A stretch of DNA of 62,610 nt, from assembly GCA_021737275.1 (NCBI GenBank), contig JAIPEE010000023.1, positions 1 to 62,610 on the forward strand, given 5' to 3'. How positions within the stretch are numbered: position 1 is the stretch's first letter; every line of letters starts with the position of its first letter. The notes beneath the pieces were generated by a model, which had not been told where the DNA came from, did not search any database, and saw only the letters and a program-made list of their open reading frames with translations. This DNA is from Desulfobacterales bacterium (GTDB taxonomy: Bacteria; Desulfobacterota; Desulfobacteria; Desulfobacterales; JAIPEE01). Positions 23,365 through 32,507 of the stretch are shown here, one piece after another. Position numbers and translations under genes: made by a program.

Positions 23365-25989
23365 ATGAACTGCAATGAAATACGCAGAAAGTTTCTGGAT
23401 TATTTTAATGTAAAAGATCACCAGGAGGTCAGGAGCGCTTCGCTTGTGCCCCAGGATGACCCGACCCTGCTTTTTATAAATGCAGGGATGTGTCAATTTA
23501 AACGCACTTTCCTTGGTGAAGAAAAAAGAGATTATGTTCGAGCTACCACTTCACAAAAATGTGTAAGGGCCGGCGGAAAACATAATGACCTTGAAAATGT
23601 AGGTTATACAGCGCGACACCATACCTTTTTTGAAATGCTGGGTAATTTCTCTTTTGGTGACTATTTTAAGGAAGGTGCCATTGAGATGTCCTGGGATCTG
23701 CTTTTAAACGGGTTCGGCTTACCCAAGGATAAACTGTGGGTTTCCGTATTCAGGGAAGATGATGATGCCTATAATATCTGGCATGACAAAATGGGCGTAT
23801 CTGAAGATCGTCTTATCAGGCTGGGTGAGAAAGATAACTTCTGGTCAATGGGAGATACCGGTCCGTGTGGCCCCTGTTCTGAAATACTCATTGACCGGGG
23901 AGAAGCGCACAGTTGTGGAAAGCCGGATTGTATGGCCGGATGTGATTGTGATCGTTATCTTGAGATCTGGAACCTGGTCTTCATGCAGTATAATCGTGAC
24001 CGGTCCGGTAAGATGGAACCATTACCAAGACCCAGTATTGATACCGGTATGGGGCTTGAACGAATTGCTTCCATTGTCCAGGATGTTACAACCAATTATG
24101 ATACGGATCTTTTCATGCCGATCATTAATAAGGTTGAGCAGCTTTCCGGTGTAAAACCGGGTGCGGAAAAAAAATCGGATGTCGCCATGAAGGTTATTGC
24201 CGATCATATCCGTTCAACGGCTTTTCTGATTGGTGACGGTGTTCTTCCATCTAATGAGGGACGAGGTTATGTATTGAGAAGAATCATGCGCCGGGCAATC
24301 CGTTATGGCCGTAACATTGGTCTGATGCAGCCATTTCTCCATGAAACGGCTGAGGCTGTTTTTGATACAATGAAATCAGCTTATCCTGAGCTTTCCGGTT
24401 CAAGTTCCTTTATTACCAATGTCATAAAAAATGAAGAGCTTCGTTTTACGGAAACCCTTGATAATGGGCTGAAACTTCTGAATGATACACTTTCAGAAAT
24501 CAGGGCAAAAGGAGAGACTACTGTTCCGGGTGATATTATCTTTAAATTGTACGACACTTTTGGGTTTCCTGTAGATATTGTCAGGGATGTTGTCCGTGAT
24601 GAAGAGATGAATCTGGATATGGATGGTTTTGATTCCGCGATGGCGCACCAGCGAGAGCTGTCCCGCTCTGTTACATCCTTTTCAACAATGAATGCTGCTT
24701 ATAAAAACCTTTCCAACAACGGTATAAAACCTGAGTTTGTCGGTTATACCCATACAAAGGAAGATGGAAAAGTTCTGGTTATTGTTTCTGGTGATAAGGA
24801 AGTTGAAGAGGTTTCTTCGGGCAGCATTGAACTGGTTACAGATGTGACACCCTTTTATGGAGAATCCGGCGGACAGATGGGTGATGTGGGAACCATTACG
24901 GCTTCCGGTTTTGAAATGAAGGTAACCGATACCATAAAAGATCCGACCGGTATTACGATCCATAAAGGTGAAGTGGTCTCCGGATCTGTAAAAAAAGGTG
25001 ATACGGTTACATTGCGTGTTGATGAAACAAAACGTTCACAAACGGCTTGTAATCATACAGCTACCCATATCCTTCACAAGGCGTTAAGAACGGTATTAGG
25101 TGATCATGTCAAACAATCCGGTTCGCTTGTTTCTCCTGACCGCCTCAGATTTGACTTTACGCATTTTTCACTGGTTGAACCTGAACAGCTTGATCAGGTT
25201 GAATCCTATGTTAATGAGAAGATCCGGAAAAATGTTGACGTTGACATTAATGAGATGAATATCGAAGAGGCGATGAAGTCCGGTGCAACCGCGCTGTTTG
25301 AAGAAAAGTATGGTGATACGGTTCGAGTTATTACGCTTTCTGATTTCAGCCGGGAACTTTGTGGTGGAACGCATACTGTTAAAACAGGCAATATCGGTCT
25401 TATGAAAATTCTGGGAGAGACCGGTGTTGCCGCCGGTATCAGAAGAATTGAAGCTGTAACAGGTGCAGCTGCAGTTGCACAGACACAGGCCACTTCAAAA
25501 GTTGTCCGTGACACGGCGCGGTTGATAAAGGAAAAACCGGAATTAATTACGATCCGTGTAGAAAAAATTATAGCTGACCAGAGGTCTCTTGAAAAAGAGG
25601 TGGCTCAGCTCAAAGCAAAAATTGCTGAAATTTCAGCCGACAGCGGAGATGACGATATTCGTGTTATCAATGATGTTAAGGTAATGGCCAAAGAGGTTGT
25701 TCTGGATAATCCAGGCGCTCTTAGAGATCTTGCTGATAAGTTTCGCGACAAGATTCAGTCCGGCGTGGTTGCCCTGGCCTGTGTGAATGGCGGTAAGGTT
25801 TTACTGACTGTTGTTGTGACAAAAGATCTGGGCAAAAAGTTTCATGCAGGTAACATCGTTAAGGAGATGGCTGCCGTTGTCGGGGGCGGTGGTGGTGGCC
25901 GGCCGGATATGGCCCAGGCCGGTGGTACAAAGCCCGAAAATCTCCAGCAGGCGTTGGATAAGTTTTATGAGATCATTGAAGCGGTTTGA
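23365..25989 (+). CDS. alaS: Alanyl-tRNA synthetase
   Basis: An 874-residue class II synthetase. The N-terminal catalytic core has FINAGM(C)QFK, ARHHTFFEMLGNFSFGDYFK and GMGLERIA; the editing domain has the zinc motifs HTATHILHKAL and CGGTH; the C-Ala domain ends GGGGGGRPDMAQAGG. All domains are present. It follows recA by 31 bases, a common deltaproteobacterial order. Confidence 0.98.
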   Translation: MNCNEIRRKFLDYFNVKDHQEVRSASLVPQDDPTLLFINAGMCQFKRTFLGEEKRDYVRATTSQKCVRAGGKHNDLENVGYTARHHTFFEMLGNFSFGDYFKEGAIEMSWDLLLNGFGLPKDKLWVSVFREDDDAYNIWHDKMGVSEDRLIRLGEKDNFWSMGDTGPCGPCSEILIDRGEAHSCGKPDCMAGCDCDRYLEIWNLVFMQYNRDRSGKMEPLPRPSIDTGMGLERIASIVQDVTTNYDTDLFMPIINKVEQLSGVKPGAEKKSDVAMKVIADHIRSTAFLIGDGVLPSNEGRGYVLRRIMRRAIRYGRNIGLMQPFLHETAEAVFDTMKSAYPELSGSSSFITNVIKNEELRFTETLDNGLKLLNDTLSEIRAKGETTVPGDIIFKLYDTFGFPVDIVRDVVRDEEMNLDMDGFDSAMAHQRELSRSVTSFSTMNAAYKNLSNNGIKPEFVGYTHTKEDGKVLVIVSGDKEVEEVSSGSIELVTDVTPFYGESGGQMGDVGTITASGFEMKVTDTIKDPTGITIHKGEVVSGSVKKGDTVTLRVDETKRSQTACNHTATHILHKALRTVLGDHVKQSGSLVSPDRLRFDFTHFSLVEPEQLDQVESYVNEKIRKNVDVDINEMNIEEAMKSGATALFEEKYGDTVRVITLSDFSRELCGGTHTVKTGNIGLMKILGETGVAAGIRRIEAVTGAAAVAQTQATSKVVRDTARLIKEKPELITIRVEKIIADQRSLEKEVAQLKAKIAEISADSGDDDIRVINDVKVMAKEVVLDNPGALRDLADKFRDKIQSGVVALACVNGGKVLLTVVVTKDLGKKFHAGNIVKEMAAVVGGGGGGRPDMAQAGGTKPENLQQALDKFYEIIEAV

Positions 25990-26012
25990 TTTTGCTTAAG
26001 TAAAAATGATAA

Positions 26013-26044
26013 GCTCCTCCCTGGAAATGGGGAGGGGTTTTTTT
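26013..26044 (+). terminator. Intrinsic terminator after alaS
   Basis: A G/C-rich stem (CCTCC with GGGGAGG around a short loop) runs straight into seven T residues at 26038-26044. It ends the M23-DUF39-thpR-recA-alaS transcript. Confidence 0.85.
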
Positions 26045-26071
26045 ACTTATTAAACCATAACATATCAATGT

Positions 26072-26215
26072 AGGGTATCTCTAAAAATTGCCTTTTGGCA
26101 CCGATTACTGCGTTATATTAAAATTTGAATTCTCGAAATATATAATATATTCCTCCGGTTAAAATTTTAATATGCCTTGTACTCGTACCAAAATTCTAAT
26201 TTTTAGAGATACCCT
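26072..26215. repeat. 144-bp inverted-repeat (MITE-like) element
   Basis: Perfect 18-bp terminal inverted repeats (AGGGTATCTCTAAAAATT at 26072-26089 and its complement at 26198-26215) enclose A/T-rich sequence with a further internal inverted pair (ATTAAAATTT with AAATTTTAAT). No coding sequence is present. The size and ends suit a non-autonomous miniature element or a large REP-like hairpin, placed between convergent transcripts. Confidence 0.65.
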
Positions 26216-26223
26216 GTATATAT

Positions 26224-27987
26224 TTATTGCTGAAACTCCCTGTCAAAATATACTGAGGCCGGTTTAGGCGGCAGCGGTAAATCATTTTCAATAGCATCTT
26301 CAAGATCTGCCTTTGAATCTTCATCTATCCACCAGTACCAGTATGCAGCACGTTCATCACCGTATTTATCCAGAACCGTATCGGGTGTGCCGAACTTATT
26401 CCAGTAGAGCAGGCGTGTGTAATTAATGTTCCATAAAAGCACATAGGGATAGTCATTGTACACGATTTCATCTATCTCTCTGACAATATCGTTACGCTGC
26501 TGAATATCAAAAATAGTTTTCTGTTTTTCAATAAGCTCATCTACCCGTTTGTTTTTAAAACCGGTAATATTGCTCCCGCTCTGCCTTTCAGCTTCTTTTG
26601 AAGACCACATACTTTCAGGGTCTTTGAAAACACCGGCCCCCCATGCAGCCCATGTCATATGGTAGTTAAACTCATCCATATCCTTGGCCCATGCAGCCCA
26701 GTCTTTTTTGTCAATTACAAGTTCAATGCCGACATCCTTCAAATCTTCAGCATAAATAGAGAGAAATTTTTCTGAAGAGGCATCACGTGTTAAAAATTTA
26801 AAAGAGAGTGTCCTTCCATTTTTTTCAAGAATACCTGTTTGAGGGTTTACTTTCCATCCGGTTTCAGCAAGAAGATTCCGTGCTTTTTGTTTGTTAAATT
26901 CTACAAGCTTGTTCGGACAGGGGATATCTTTTGAATAGAGATCTTCATAATAGGATTTATGAAGAAAGTACTGATTGTACATAAGGGTGCTGTTCATCTT
27001 GTCCCGATCAAGAACCAGCGCCATTGCTTTTCGGACATTTATATCATCAAACGGCGGCTTTCTCATATTCATGGCAAAGCCCTGAAAACCGACCGGGTTT
27101 TGATTGAATACTTTTTGTTTTATAACCCAGTTATTATCAAATCGATCTCCTTTTGTGTCATTTACCCAGAGTCGTGATGTGTAAATGGGATAGAGGTCAA
27201 CCATACCTTTTTTAAAAGCTTCAAAGGCATTTTCACGTTCCGCATAGAATCTGAATCGCATGGTCTGAAAATTGCCCTGTCCGGCGGATCGGGGGTCATT
27301 AATGTCCCACCAGTCGCTGCGGCGTTCTAGTGTAATAAAAACACCTTCGTTAAGAGTTCCCAGTTTATATGGACCGGAAACAACCGGCAGCTCAAAATTG
27401 ATTTTGTTAAAATCTTTTCCCTCAAAAACGTGTTTGGGAAGAATTTGAAAACCGCCGACTGAACCCAGGTTTTTCCAGTGCGCATCATTTGCAGTAAAAC
27501 GAATTGTATGACTATCAATAACAACAGGCGGGGCAAAACGTTCCATGTCCACTTTATGAGAGCCTGTAAGGTTTTTGGGGTCTATGATGGTATCATATGT
27601 CCATTTTACATCATGGGCTGTAATCGGTTTGCCGTCACTCCATTCGGCACTTTTATTGATATAAAATGTAAATAATTTCTTGTCATCGGAAATAGTCCAT
27701 TTCTCTGCAAGGCCCGGTTCGTAATCCAGCGTTATCGGATTTGATTTCAATAATGTTTCAAACATAGCGCCAAAGATTTCCGCAGAGAGTACATTAAGAT
27801 CCAGGTAGTAATTCAGACTTTTGGGGTATTGTCCTGCAAAGATGGTTATTTCACCACCAATAACCGCATCCTGATTGGCAATGGGGTTTGGCTGATGTTT
27901 CCAGCCTTCAGTTGGAAAAGTTTCATCTGCAAAAGAGACAGATACCGGACTGAAAAACAGGATTAGCAGAAAAATGACTTTTTTCAT
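26224..27987 (-). CDS. ABC transporter periplasmic substrate-binding protein, family 5 (peptide/nickel type)
   Basis: A 587-residue SBP_bac_5 protein. A signal peptide (about 1-20, cleaved after SFA) precedes the family opening GGEITIFAGQYPKSLNYYLD, and EPGLAEKW, WSDGKPITAHDV and INVRKAMALVLDRDK are typical. It probably captures oligopeptides or a similar solute. No permease or ATPase genes adjoin it (its neighbours are dapB-like and alaS), so it is an orphan in this window. It ends beside the MITE-like repeat. Confidence 0.9.
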   Translation of the reverse strand: MKKVIFLLILFFSPVSVSFADETFPTEGWKHQPNPIANQDAVIGGEITIFAGQYPKSLNYYLDLNVLSAEIFGAMFETLLKSNPITLDYEPGLAEKWTISDDKKLFTFYINKSAEWSDGKPITAHDVKWTYDTIIDPKNLTGSHKVDMERFAPPVVIDSHTIRFTANDAHWKNLGSVGGFQILPKHVFEGKDFNKINFELPVVSGPYKLGTLNEGVFITLERRSDWWDINDPRSAGQGNFQTMRFRFYAERENAFEAFKKGMVDLYPIYTSRLWVNDTKGDRFDNNWVIKQKVFNQNPVGFQGFAMNMRKPPFDDINVRKAMALVLDRDKMNSTLMYNQYFLHKSYYEDLYSKDIPCPNKLVEFNKQKARNLLAETGWKVNPQTGILEKNGRTLSFKFLTRDASSEKFLSIYAEDLKDVGIELVIDKKDWAAWAKDMDEFNYHMTWAAWGAGVFKDPESMWSSKEAERQSGSNITGFKNKRVDELIEKQKTIFDIQQRNDIVREIDEIVYNDYPYVLLWNINYTRLLYWNKFGTPDTVLDKYGDERAAYWYWWIDEDSKADLEDAIENDLPLPPKPASVYFDREFQQ

Positions 27988-28004
27988 AAAGATTCCTTTT
28001 TAAA

Positions 28005-28048
28005 AAGAATCTCTCGTCCGCTTCGCTGCGAGACGCAGAGACACAGTG
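28005..28048. repeat. Intergenic REP-like sequence (CGCAGAGAC type)
   Basis: CTCGTCCGCTTCGCTGCGAG forms a short hairpin, followed by ACGCAGAGACACAG. A related stretch lies before flgL (52780-52890). These CGCAGAGACACAG sequences are dispersed in many proteobacterial intergenic regions. Confidence 0.45.
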
Positions 28049-28054
28049 AAAAAA

Positions 28055-28888
28055 CTAGATCCCTTTCAGGACATCTATCATCGTGAACACTTTGCCCTTT
28101 TCACCGGCCTGGATTTTATTACCAAGATATTCAATGGCATCCAGTGTTCCCTGAGCATAGATATCACGACCATTAATATTGTGGGTAAAAGAAAACGTTG
28201 CAGTCTTATCCGGTGAAACAAGTGTGTAGGTATGCCAGGCATGTCCGCCAAGATACGCCTCCGGAATATCCCAGTTGTTTTTCTGGTGTTCGGGATCTCG
28301 TTCCATGATGATATCATCCTTGGTAAACTCAATACCCAGGTTATTGAAATAACCCACCATCGCTTTGGCGGTACCACTTGTATCTGCTTTGCCTTTCTGG
28401 TGACTCTCTTTGATTTCAAGAGAGTATCCTTTAAACAGATCGGGAAAATTTTCAGCAGCAAATGCCATCATAGCCTGAAAGCCCACAATCTGTTTGGCCA
28501 TATTCGGGGCAATAACCGCAGGAATATCGGAATCACAAACGCTCTGATTCAGTTTGTCCCTGTCACCGCCGGTTGTTCCCATGACAAATGGGATTTTATT
28601 GGCACAGTAAAATTCGGCATTACTGTTAACTGCAGAGGGGTGGGTATAATCAACACAGATAAAATCACCCTCTTTTCCCTTAATCTTTTTTATAGCCTGA
28701 TCACGATTTTCAGGAAGAATAAGATTAATTGTAAGATCTTCGACCGTTATTTCTGTTTCTTCAATATCCGGGCCGGTAAGAGAGTAGGGTAGAACCTTAA
28801 CACGGTCATCCTTTAGTGCATGTCCGGTTATGATACTGACAACATTGCCGGGCAGGCCGTTCATCATAATTTTTATCGGGGTTTTCAT
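28055..28888 (-). CDS. dapB: Dihydrodipicolinate reductase (DapB, plant-type subgroup)
   Basis: About 277 residues. The protein reduces dihydrodipicolinate in lysine/diaminopimelate synthesis. GLPGNV is the nucleotide-binding loop; CVDYTHPSAV, GTTGGDRDKL, ESHQKGKADTSGTAKAMV (catalytic loop) and GRDIYAQGTLDA match the family, especially the plant-like subgroup. I choose the ATG at 28888 over that at 28900, because the first ATG is part of ATGGAGGC, an evident ribosome binding site for the second. It lies just after the ABC-F gene. Confidence 0.88.
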   Translation of the reverse strand: MKTPIKIMMNGLPGNVVSIITGHALKDDRVKVLPYSLTGPDIEETEITVEDLTINLILPENRDQAIKKIKGKEGDFICVDYTHPSAVNSNAEFYCANKIPFVMGTTGGDRDKLNQSVCDSDIPAVIAPNMAKQIVGFQAMMAFAAENFPDLFKGYSLEIKESHQKGKADTSGTAKAMVGYFNNLGIEFTKDDIIMERDPEHQKNNWDIPEAYLGGHAWHTYTLVSPDKTATFSFTHNINGRDIYAQGTLDAIEYLGNKIQAGEKGKVFTMIDVLKGI

Positions 28889-28906
28889 GGGTGCCTCCAT
28901 ATGGTT

Positions 28907-30724
28907 TTACTTCTCAAACGATTTCTTCAACAGTTCAATCGCCTCCCAGCGTTCATAGGCCGATTCAAGCTTATTTTCCACCGCTGAAAGATCATTTTTG
29001 ATTTTGTTCATTTCACTCACATCTTTTTGATAGAATGCCGGATCGGACATGGACTGGTGGATTTCATCCTGCTGTGATTCAAGGCCTTCAATTATTCCGG
29101 GCAACGTTTCAAGTTCCAGTTTGTCCTTATAGCTGAGTTTGTTCTGTTTTTTTACAGCGTGCTGTTTTTTATCAGATTTTGGAGTAACGTTAGTTGCAGC
29201 CGGAACTCCATTATCCCGGCGTTGACGAATCCAGTCATCATATCCGCCGACGTACTCATTTACCGTAGCATTACTTTCAAAAACCAATGTGCCGGTTACA
29301 ACATTATTCAGAAATTCTCTGTCGTGGCTGACCAGTAAAAGAGTGCCCTGATAGTCCAGCAGCAGTTCTTCAAGCAGTTCAAGTGTCTCTGCGTCCAGAT
29401 CATTGGTCGGTTCATCAAGAACAAGTACGTTAGACGGCTTTGTAAATAGTTTTGCCAAAAGCAGGCGGTTTTTTTCACCGCCTGAAAGGATATGGACCGG
29501 AGAGCGTGCTCTGTCCGGTGAGAAGAGAAAATTTTTAAGATAGGTAATAACATGAACCTGTCTGTCATTAGCCATGATCATATCGTTTCCTTCACCGATA
29601 TTTTCATGAACCGTTTTATTTTCATCAAGTTGCGCCCGAAGTTGATCAAAATAGGATATGTTCAGATGTGTACCATGATGTAAGGTGCCTGAATATGGAG
29701 AAAGTTTTCCAAGCAGGACATTCAACAGCGTAGTTTTGCCTGCTCCATTAGGACCCATAATACCGATTTTATCTCCACGCATGATGGTCGTGGTAAAATT
29801 TTGTATGATATCCTTATTGAGATATTTATAACTGATGTTTTCAGCAGCGATAACCAGCTTGCCTGAACGCTGTTCACTTTGAATCTCCATGCGGACATTA
29901 CCCGTCCGGTCCCGCCTGGCTCTGCGGGTTTCCCGCATCTTTTCAAGTGCGCGGACACGTCCTTCATTTCGTGTACGTCTTGCTTTTATTCCTTTGCGGA
30001 TCCAGATCTCTTCTTCAGCAAGCTTTTTATCAAAACGAGTCTGCTGCCCTGCTTCAGCATCAAGAGCCGCCTGTTTTCGTGCCAGGTAGTTTTTATAGTC
30101 ACATGGCCAGTTTGTGAGCGATCCCCTGTCAAGATCAAGTATCCGGGTGGCCAGCTTCCGGAGGAACATTCTGTCATGGGTGACAAACAGCAGAGATGCT
30201 GAAAGATTATACAGAAAATCCTCAAGCCATTTAATTGAATCAATATCAAGATGGTTAGTGGGTTCATCCAGAAGAAGCAAATCAGGCTCAGCAGACAGGG
30301 CTCGGGCAAGTAATACGCGTCGTTTCATTCCGGCAGAAAGTGCTGCAAAATCAATATCCGAATCAAGTTTCATCTGGGAAACAATTTTTTCAGCTTGTCG
30401 GTGCTGCTGGCGAACACATGCAGGTTGCGGTGTCGGCGATATACCCTCCGGCGATTTGTTCATGATAACATCAAAGATTGATCCTGAAAGGCCGGCAGGA
30501 ACACCTTGGGGCAGCATGGCAATACGGACATTCTTTTGTCTGATAATTTCACCGTTATCGGGCGAAAGATTTCCATGGATCAGTTTAATGATAGTGGATT
30601 TTCCCTCACCATTTCGGCCGATCAGGCATACGCGTTCCCCAGACTCCATTTGCAAGTTGATATGATCAAGCAGCAGGTTTCCGCCAAACCCGATAGAAAT
30701 ATCTTTTAATGTTACCAGCGCCAT
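28907..30724 (-). CDS. ABC-F family ATPase (Uup-like)
   Basis: A 605-residue soluble tandem ABC protein. Domain 1 has GRNGEGKS and LSAGMKRR; an Arg/Lys-rich linker (KGIKARRTRNEGRVRALEKM) follows; domain 2 has GPNGAGKTT and LSGGEKNR; the C-terminus is a charged coiled coil (about 520-600) as in Uup. There are no membrane segments. ABC-F proteins act on ribosomes; Uup-type members affect translation or transposon excision. Walker and signature motifs are intact. Antibiotic-resistance function cannot be assumed. Confidence 0.93.
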   Translation of the reverse strand: MALVTLKDISIGFGGNLLLDHINLQMESGERVCLIGRNGEGKSTIIKLIHGNLSPDNGEIIRQKNVRIAMLPQGVPAGLSGSIFDVIMNKSPEGISPTPQPACVRQQHRQAEKIVSQMKLDSDIDFAALSAGMKRRVLLARALSAEPDLLLLDEPTNHLDIDSIKWLEDFLYNLSASLLFVTHDRMFLRKLATRILDLDRGSLTNWPCDYKNYLARKQAALDAEAGQQTRFDKKLAEEEIWIRKGIKARRTRNEGRVRALEKMRETRRARRDRTGNVRMEIQSEQRSGKLVIAAENISYKYLNKDIIQNFTTTIMRGDKIGIMGPNGAGKTTLLNVLLGKLSPYSGTLHHGTHLNISYFDQLRAQLDENKTVHENIGEGNDMIMANDRQVHVITYLKNFLFSPDRARSPVHILSGGEKNRLLLAKLFTKPSNVLVLDEPTNDLDAETLELLEELLLDYQGTLLLVSHDREFLNNVVTGTLVFESNATVNEYVGGYDDWIRQRRDNGVPAATNVTPKSDKKQHAVKKQNKLSYKDKLELETLPGIIEGLESQQDEIHQSMSDPAFYQKDVSEMNKIKNDLSAVENKLESAYERWEAIELLKKSFEK

Positions 30725-30870
30725 TTGAATTTATATATCCTGATTAAAATATGATGGGTTATGCGTGATTATAAGCAGAACGTCAAGGGGATATGTATAA
30801 AATCCGTTGTAAGAGAAAATAAATAAATCTTATGGAGGTGCTATATGCCCATCCTACCTCTTTTATTAAT

Positions 30871-31710
30871 TTAACAGGGTTTTTTCCAATTCGTATCAAA
30901 GCCGAGGTCCTGTAAAATCTTCACGCCTTTATCAACATTAAGGCCTGCCGTACTTACTCCGTGAGAATCATCACCCGGCACAACTGCTATTCCCAGTTCC
31001 TTGGCCCTGAGAAGAATCGGCCTTGAAATATACGGCTCTTTTGCGCCCTTTAAAAATGATCTTAAATTCATATCCATGATTGAACCCGTGGATTTGATCA
31101 GTTCGAGATTCCGGTTAATACGGGACCAGATATCAGGTTTCAGGATACGCTCAGGATAATCCGGATCATAAACCCGGATATTATCAAAATGACCGATAAC
31201 AGGCGGCTCAAGACCCTTTATCATTTCATACTGGATATCAAAAAAAAGGGTATAAAGGTTATCAAGGCTGCCGGTTATTTCAACAATACGTTGATAGTTT
31301 TCAGGTGTTTCATCAAAACAGATCGCTTCTACATGGTGAACGGATCCTACAAAATAGTCCGGCTGATATTCGGCTATCAATTTTTTGATATATTCTTCTG
31401 ATCCGGAATAGGCTTCAGTCTCAAATGCGACATATATCGTAATGTCATCAGCATATTTTTTCTGGAGCGCCCGGCATGTTTTAATATAATTTGAAAATCG
31501 CGTTGCCACCTTTTTGGCATTCATATTGGCTGCAACTTCATCATCAAACAGCCATTTGTCACTTAAAGGGGGCATGTGCTCGGTAATTCCCACCCATTCA
31601 AAACCTTTGCGGATATACTCTTTTATTACCTCTTCAAGCGTGTCTGTTGCATGACAGCAAAACTCACCGGAATGGCCGCCGTGAATGGAAACGAGTTCAG
31701 CAGTTTTCAT
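30871..31710 (-). CDS. PHP-domain histidinol-phosphatase-like protein
   Basis: A 279-residue PHP-family phosphoesterase of the HisK type. Metal-ligand regions include SIHGGHSGEFCCHA near the N-terminus, GITEHMP, FETEAY, VGSVHHVE, GHFDNIR and the terminal GDDSHG. HisK removes phosphate from histidinol phosphate in histidine synthesis. No other his genes are nearby, so the substrate is inferred from family only. It starts five bases after the small upstream gene, so the two are an operon. Confidence 0.85.
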   Translation of the reverse strand: MKTAELVSIHGGHSGEFCCHATDTLEEVIKEYIRKGFEWVGITEHMPPLSDKWLFDDEVAANMNAKKVATRFSNYIKTCRALQKKYADDITIYVAFETEAYSGSEEYIKKLIAEYQPDYFVGSVHHVEAICFDETPENYQRIVEITGSLDNLYTLFFDIQYEMIKGLEPPVIGHFDNIRVYDPDYPERILKPDIWSRINRNLELIKSTGSIMDMNLRSFLKGAKEPYISRPILLRAKELGIAVVPGDDSHGVSTAGLNVDKGVKILQDLGFDTNWKKPC

Positions 31711-31715
31711 ATTCT

Positions 31716-32033
31716 TTATTCTTTTTCGAGTTCAATAGTTACATTTTTAGGCAATGCCAGACCTGCCTCTATCTCTATCGCCTTTAGAATACCTGATGGA
31801 ACTGTGCATGCCGAATGGGGAAGGTATTTAGTTGCCAGTTCATAAGTTTTCGTTTGGCAGATTTTTTTGAAAATCTCTTCATATGGTGTGATCTCAGACA
31901 GCTCTTCAGATAATTTTGTTACATCAGGGCAGCCGCTTTTGATTTTGACGGATACTTTTCCACCTGCAGATGGGGCTACCTCAACCTTGGTAACAAACCC
32001 ACAAATACCGGCAACGATTTTGCACTTTGTCAT
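31716..32033 (-). CDS. Small conserved protein, DUF6951-like
   Basis: A 105-residue protein of unknown function. The frame is open from 32111, but I choose the ATG at 32033, which has AAAGGA upstream and begins MTKCKIVAGICGF. Conserved-looking features are the N-terminal Cys4 and Cys11, SGCPDV, and the C-terminal HSACTVPSGILKAIEIEAG. The four or more cysteines with small size suggest metal or Fe-S binding, which is inference. It is co-transcribed with the PHP phosphatase. Confidence 0.65.
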   Translation of the reverse strand: MTKCKIVAGICGFVTKVEVAPSAGGKVSVKIKSGCPDVTKLSEELSEITPYEEIFKKICQTKTYELATKYLPHSACTVPSGILKAIEIEAGLALPKNVTIELEKE

Positions 32034-32111
32034 TTTGTTCCTTTCCGTTTGTATAAAATATTTTGAAGTAATCGTAAATTCAAGATAGCACTGCTTAAAA
32101 TTATGTGTCAA

Positions 32112-32507
32112 CTTTAGATAAATAATTCAGAATTTTTTTTCTATCTACCCAATTATCCCTACATTTTAAAAATCCCAATCGGGCGCAAAACCACTCCGGT
32201 ATTTCTTCGGAATTATATTGAAATTATAGCGTGTTTTAAGATGTGAAATGAAAATCGAATATTGATAAAATTTATATTAAAAAATACTAATATTAGAATT
32301 AAAAATGAATTAAATGACGAAAAGATCTAAATAGGTGTTGACCGATCGTTTAGTCCATAATAGAAAAGCCGGGGACTGAGATAAGTAACATATGAAAATA
32401 GTTGTTAGTAAATAAAGTATTATGGAGAGAATAAATTTTGAGAGCCATCAGACGCCGATCAATCTGAATGCGCATTGGTTATTATGATTTAGAAAAGGGG
32501 GATTTTA
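32112..32507. other. Divergent intergenic region (396 bp)
   Basis: A/T-rich sequence between the DUF6951-like gene and the symporter. A TTGACC (near 32338) with CATAAT close behind has the wrong spacing for a standard promoter. No ORF, RNA gene or strong hairpin is visible. It must hold promoters for both flanking transcripts. Confidence 0.4.

Noticed and set aside
28232-28792. 186-codon plus-strand frame antisense to dapB
   Set aside because: Fully inside a conserved gene on the other strand; no motifs.
30114-30665. 183-codon plus-strand frame antisense to the ABC-F gene
   Set aside because: Ser/Arg-rich shadow of the opposite strand, with no ribosome binding site and no family.
32330-32360. 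TTGACC/CATAAT as the symporter promoter
   Set aside because: The two hexamers are about 12 bases apart, too close for a sigma-70 promoter.
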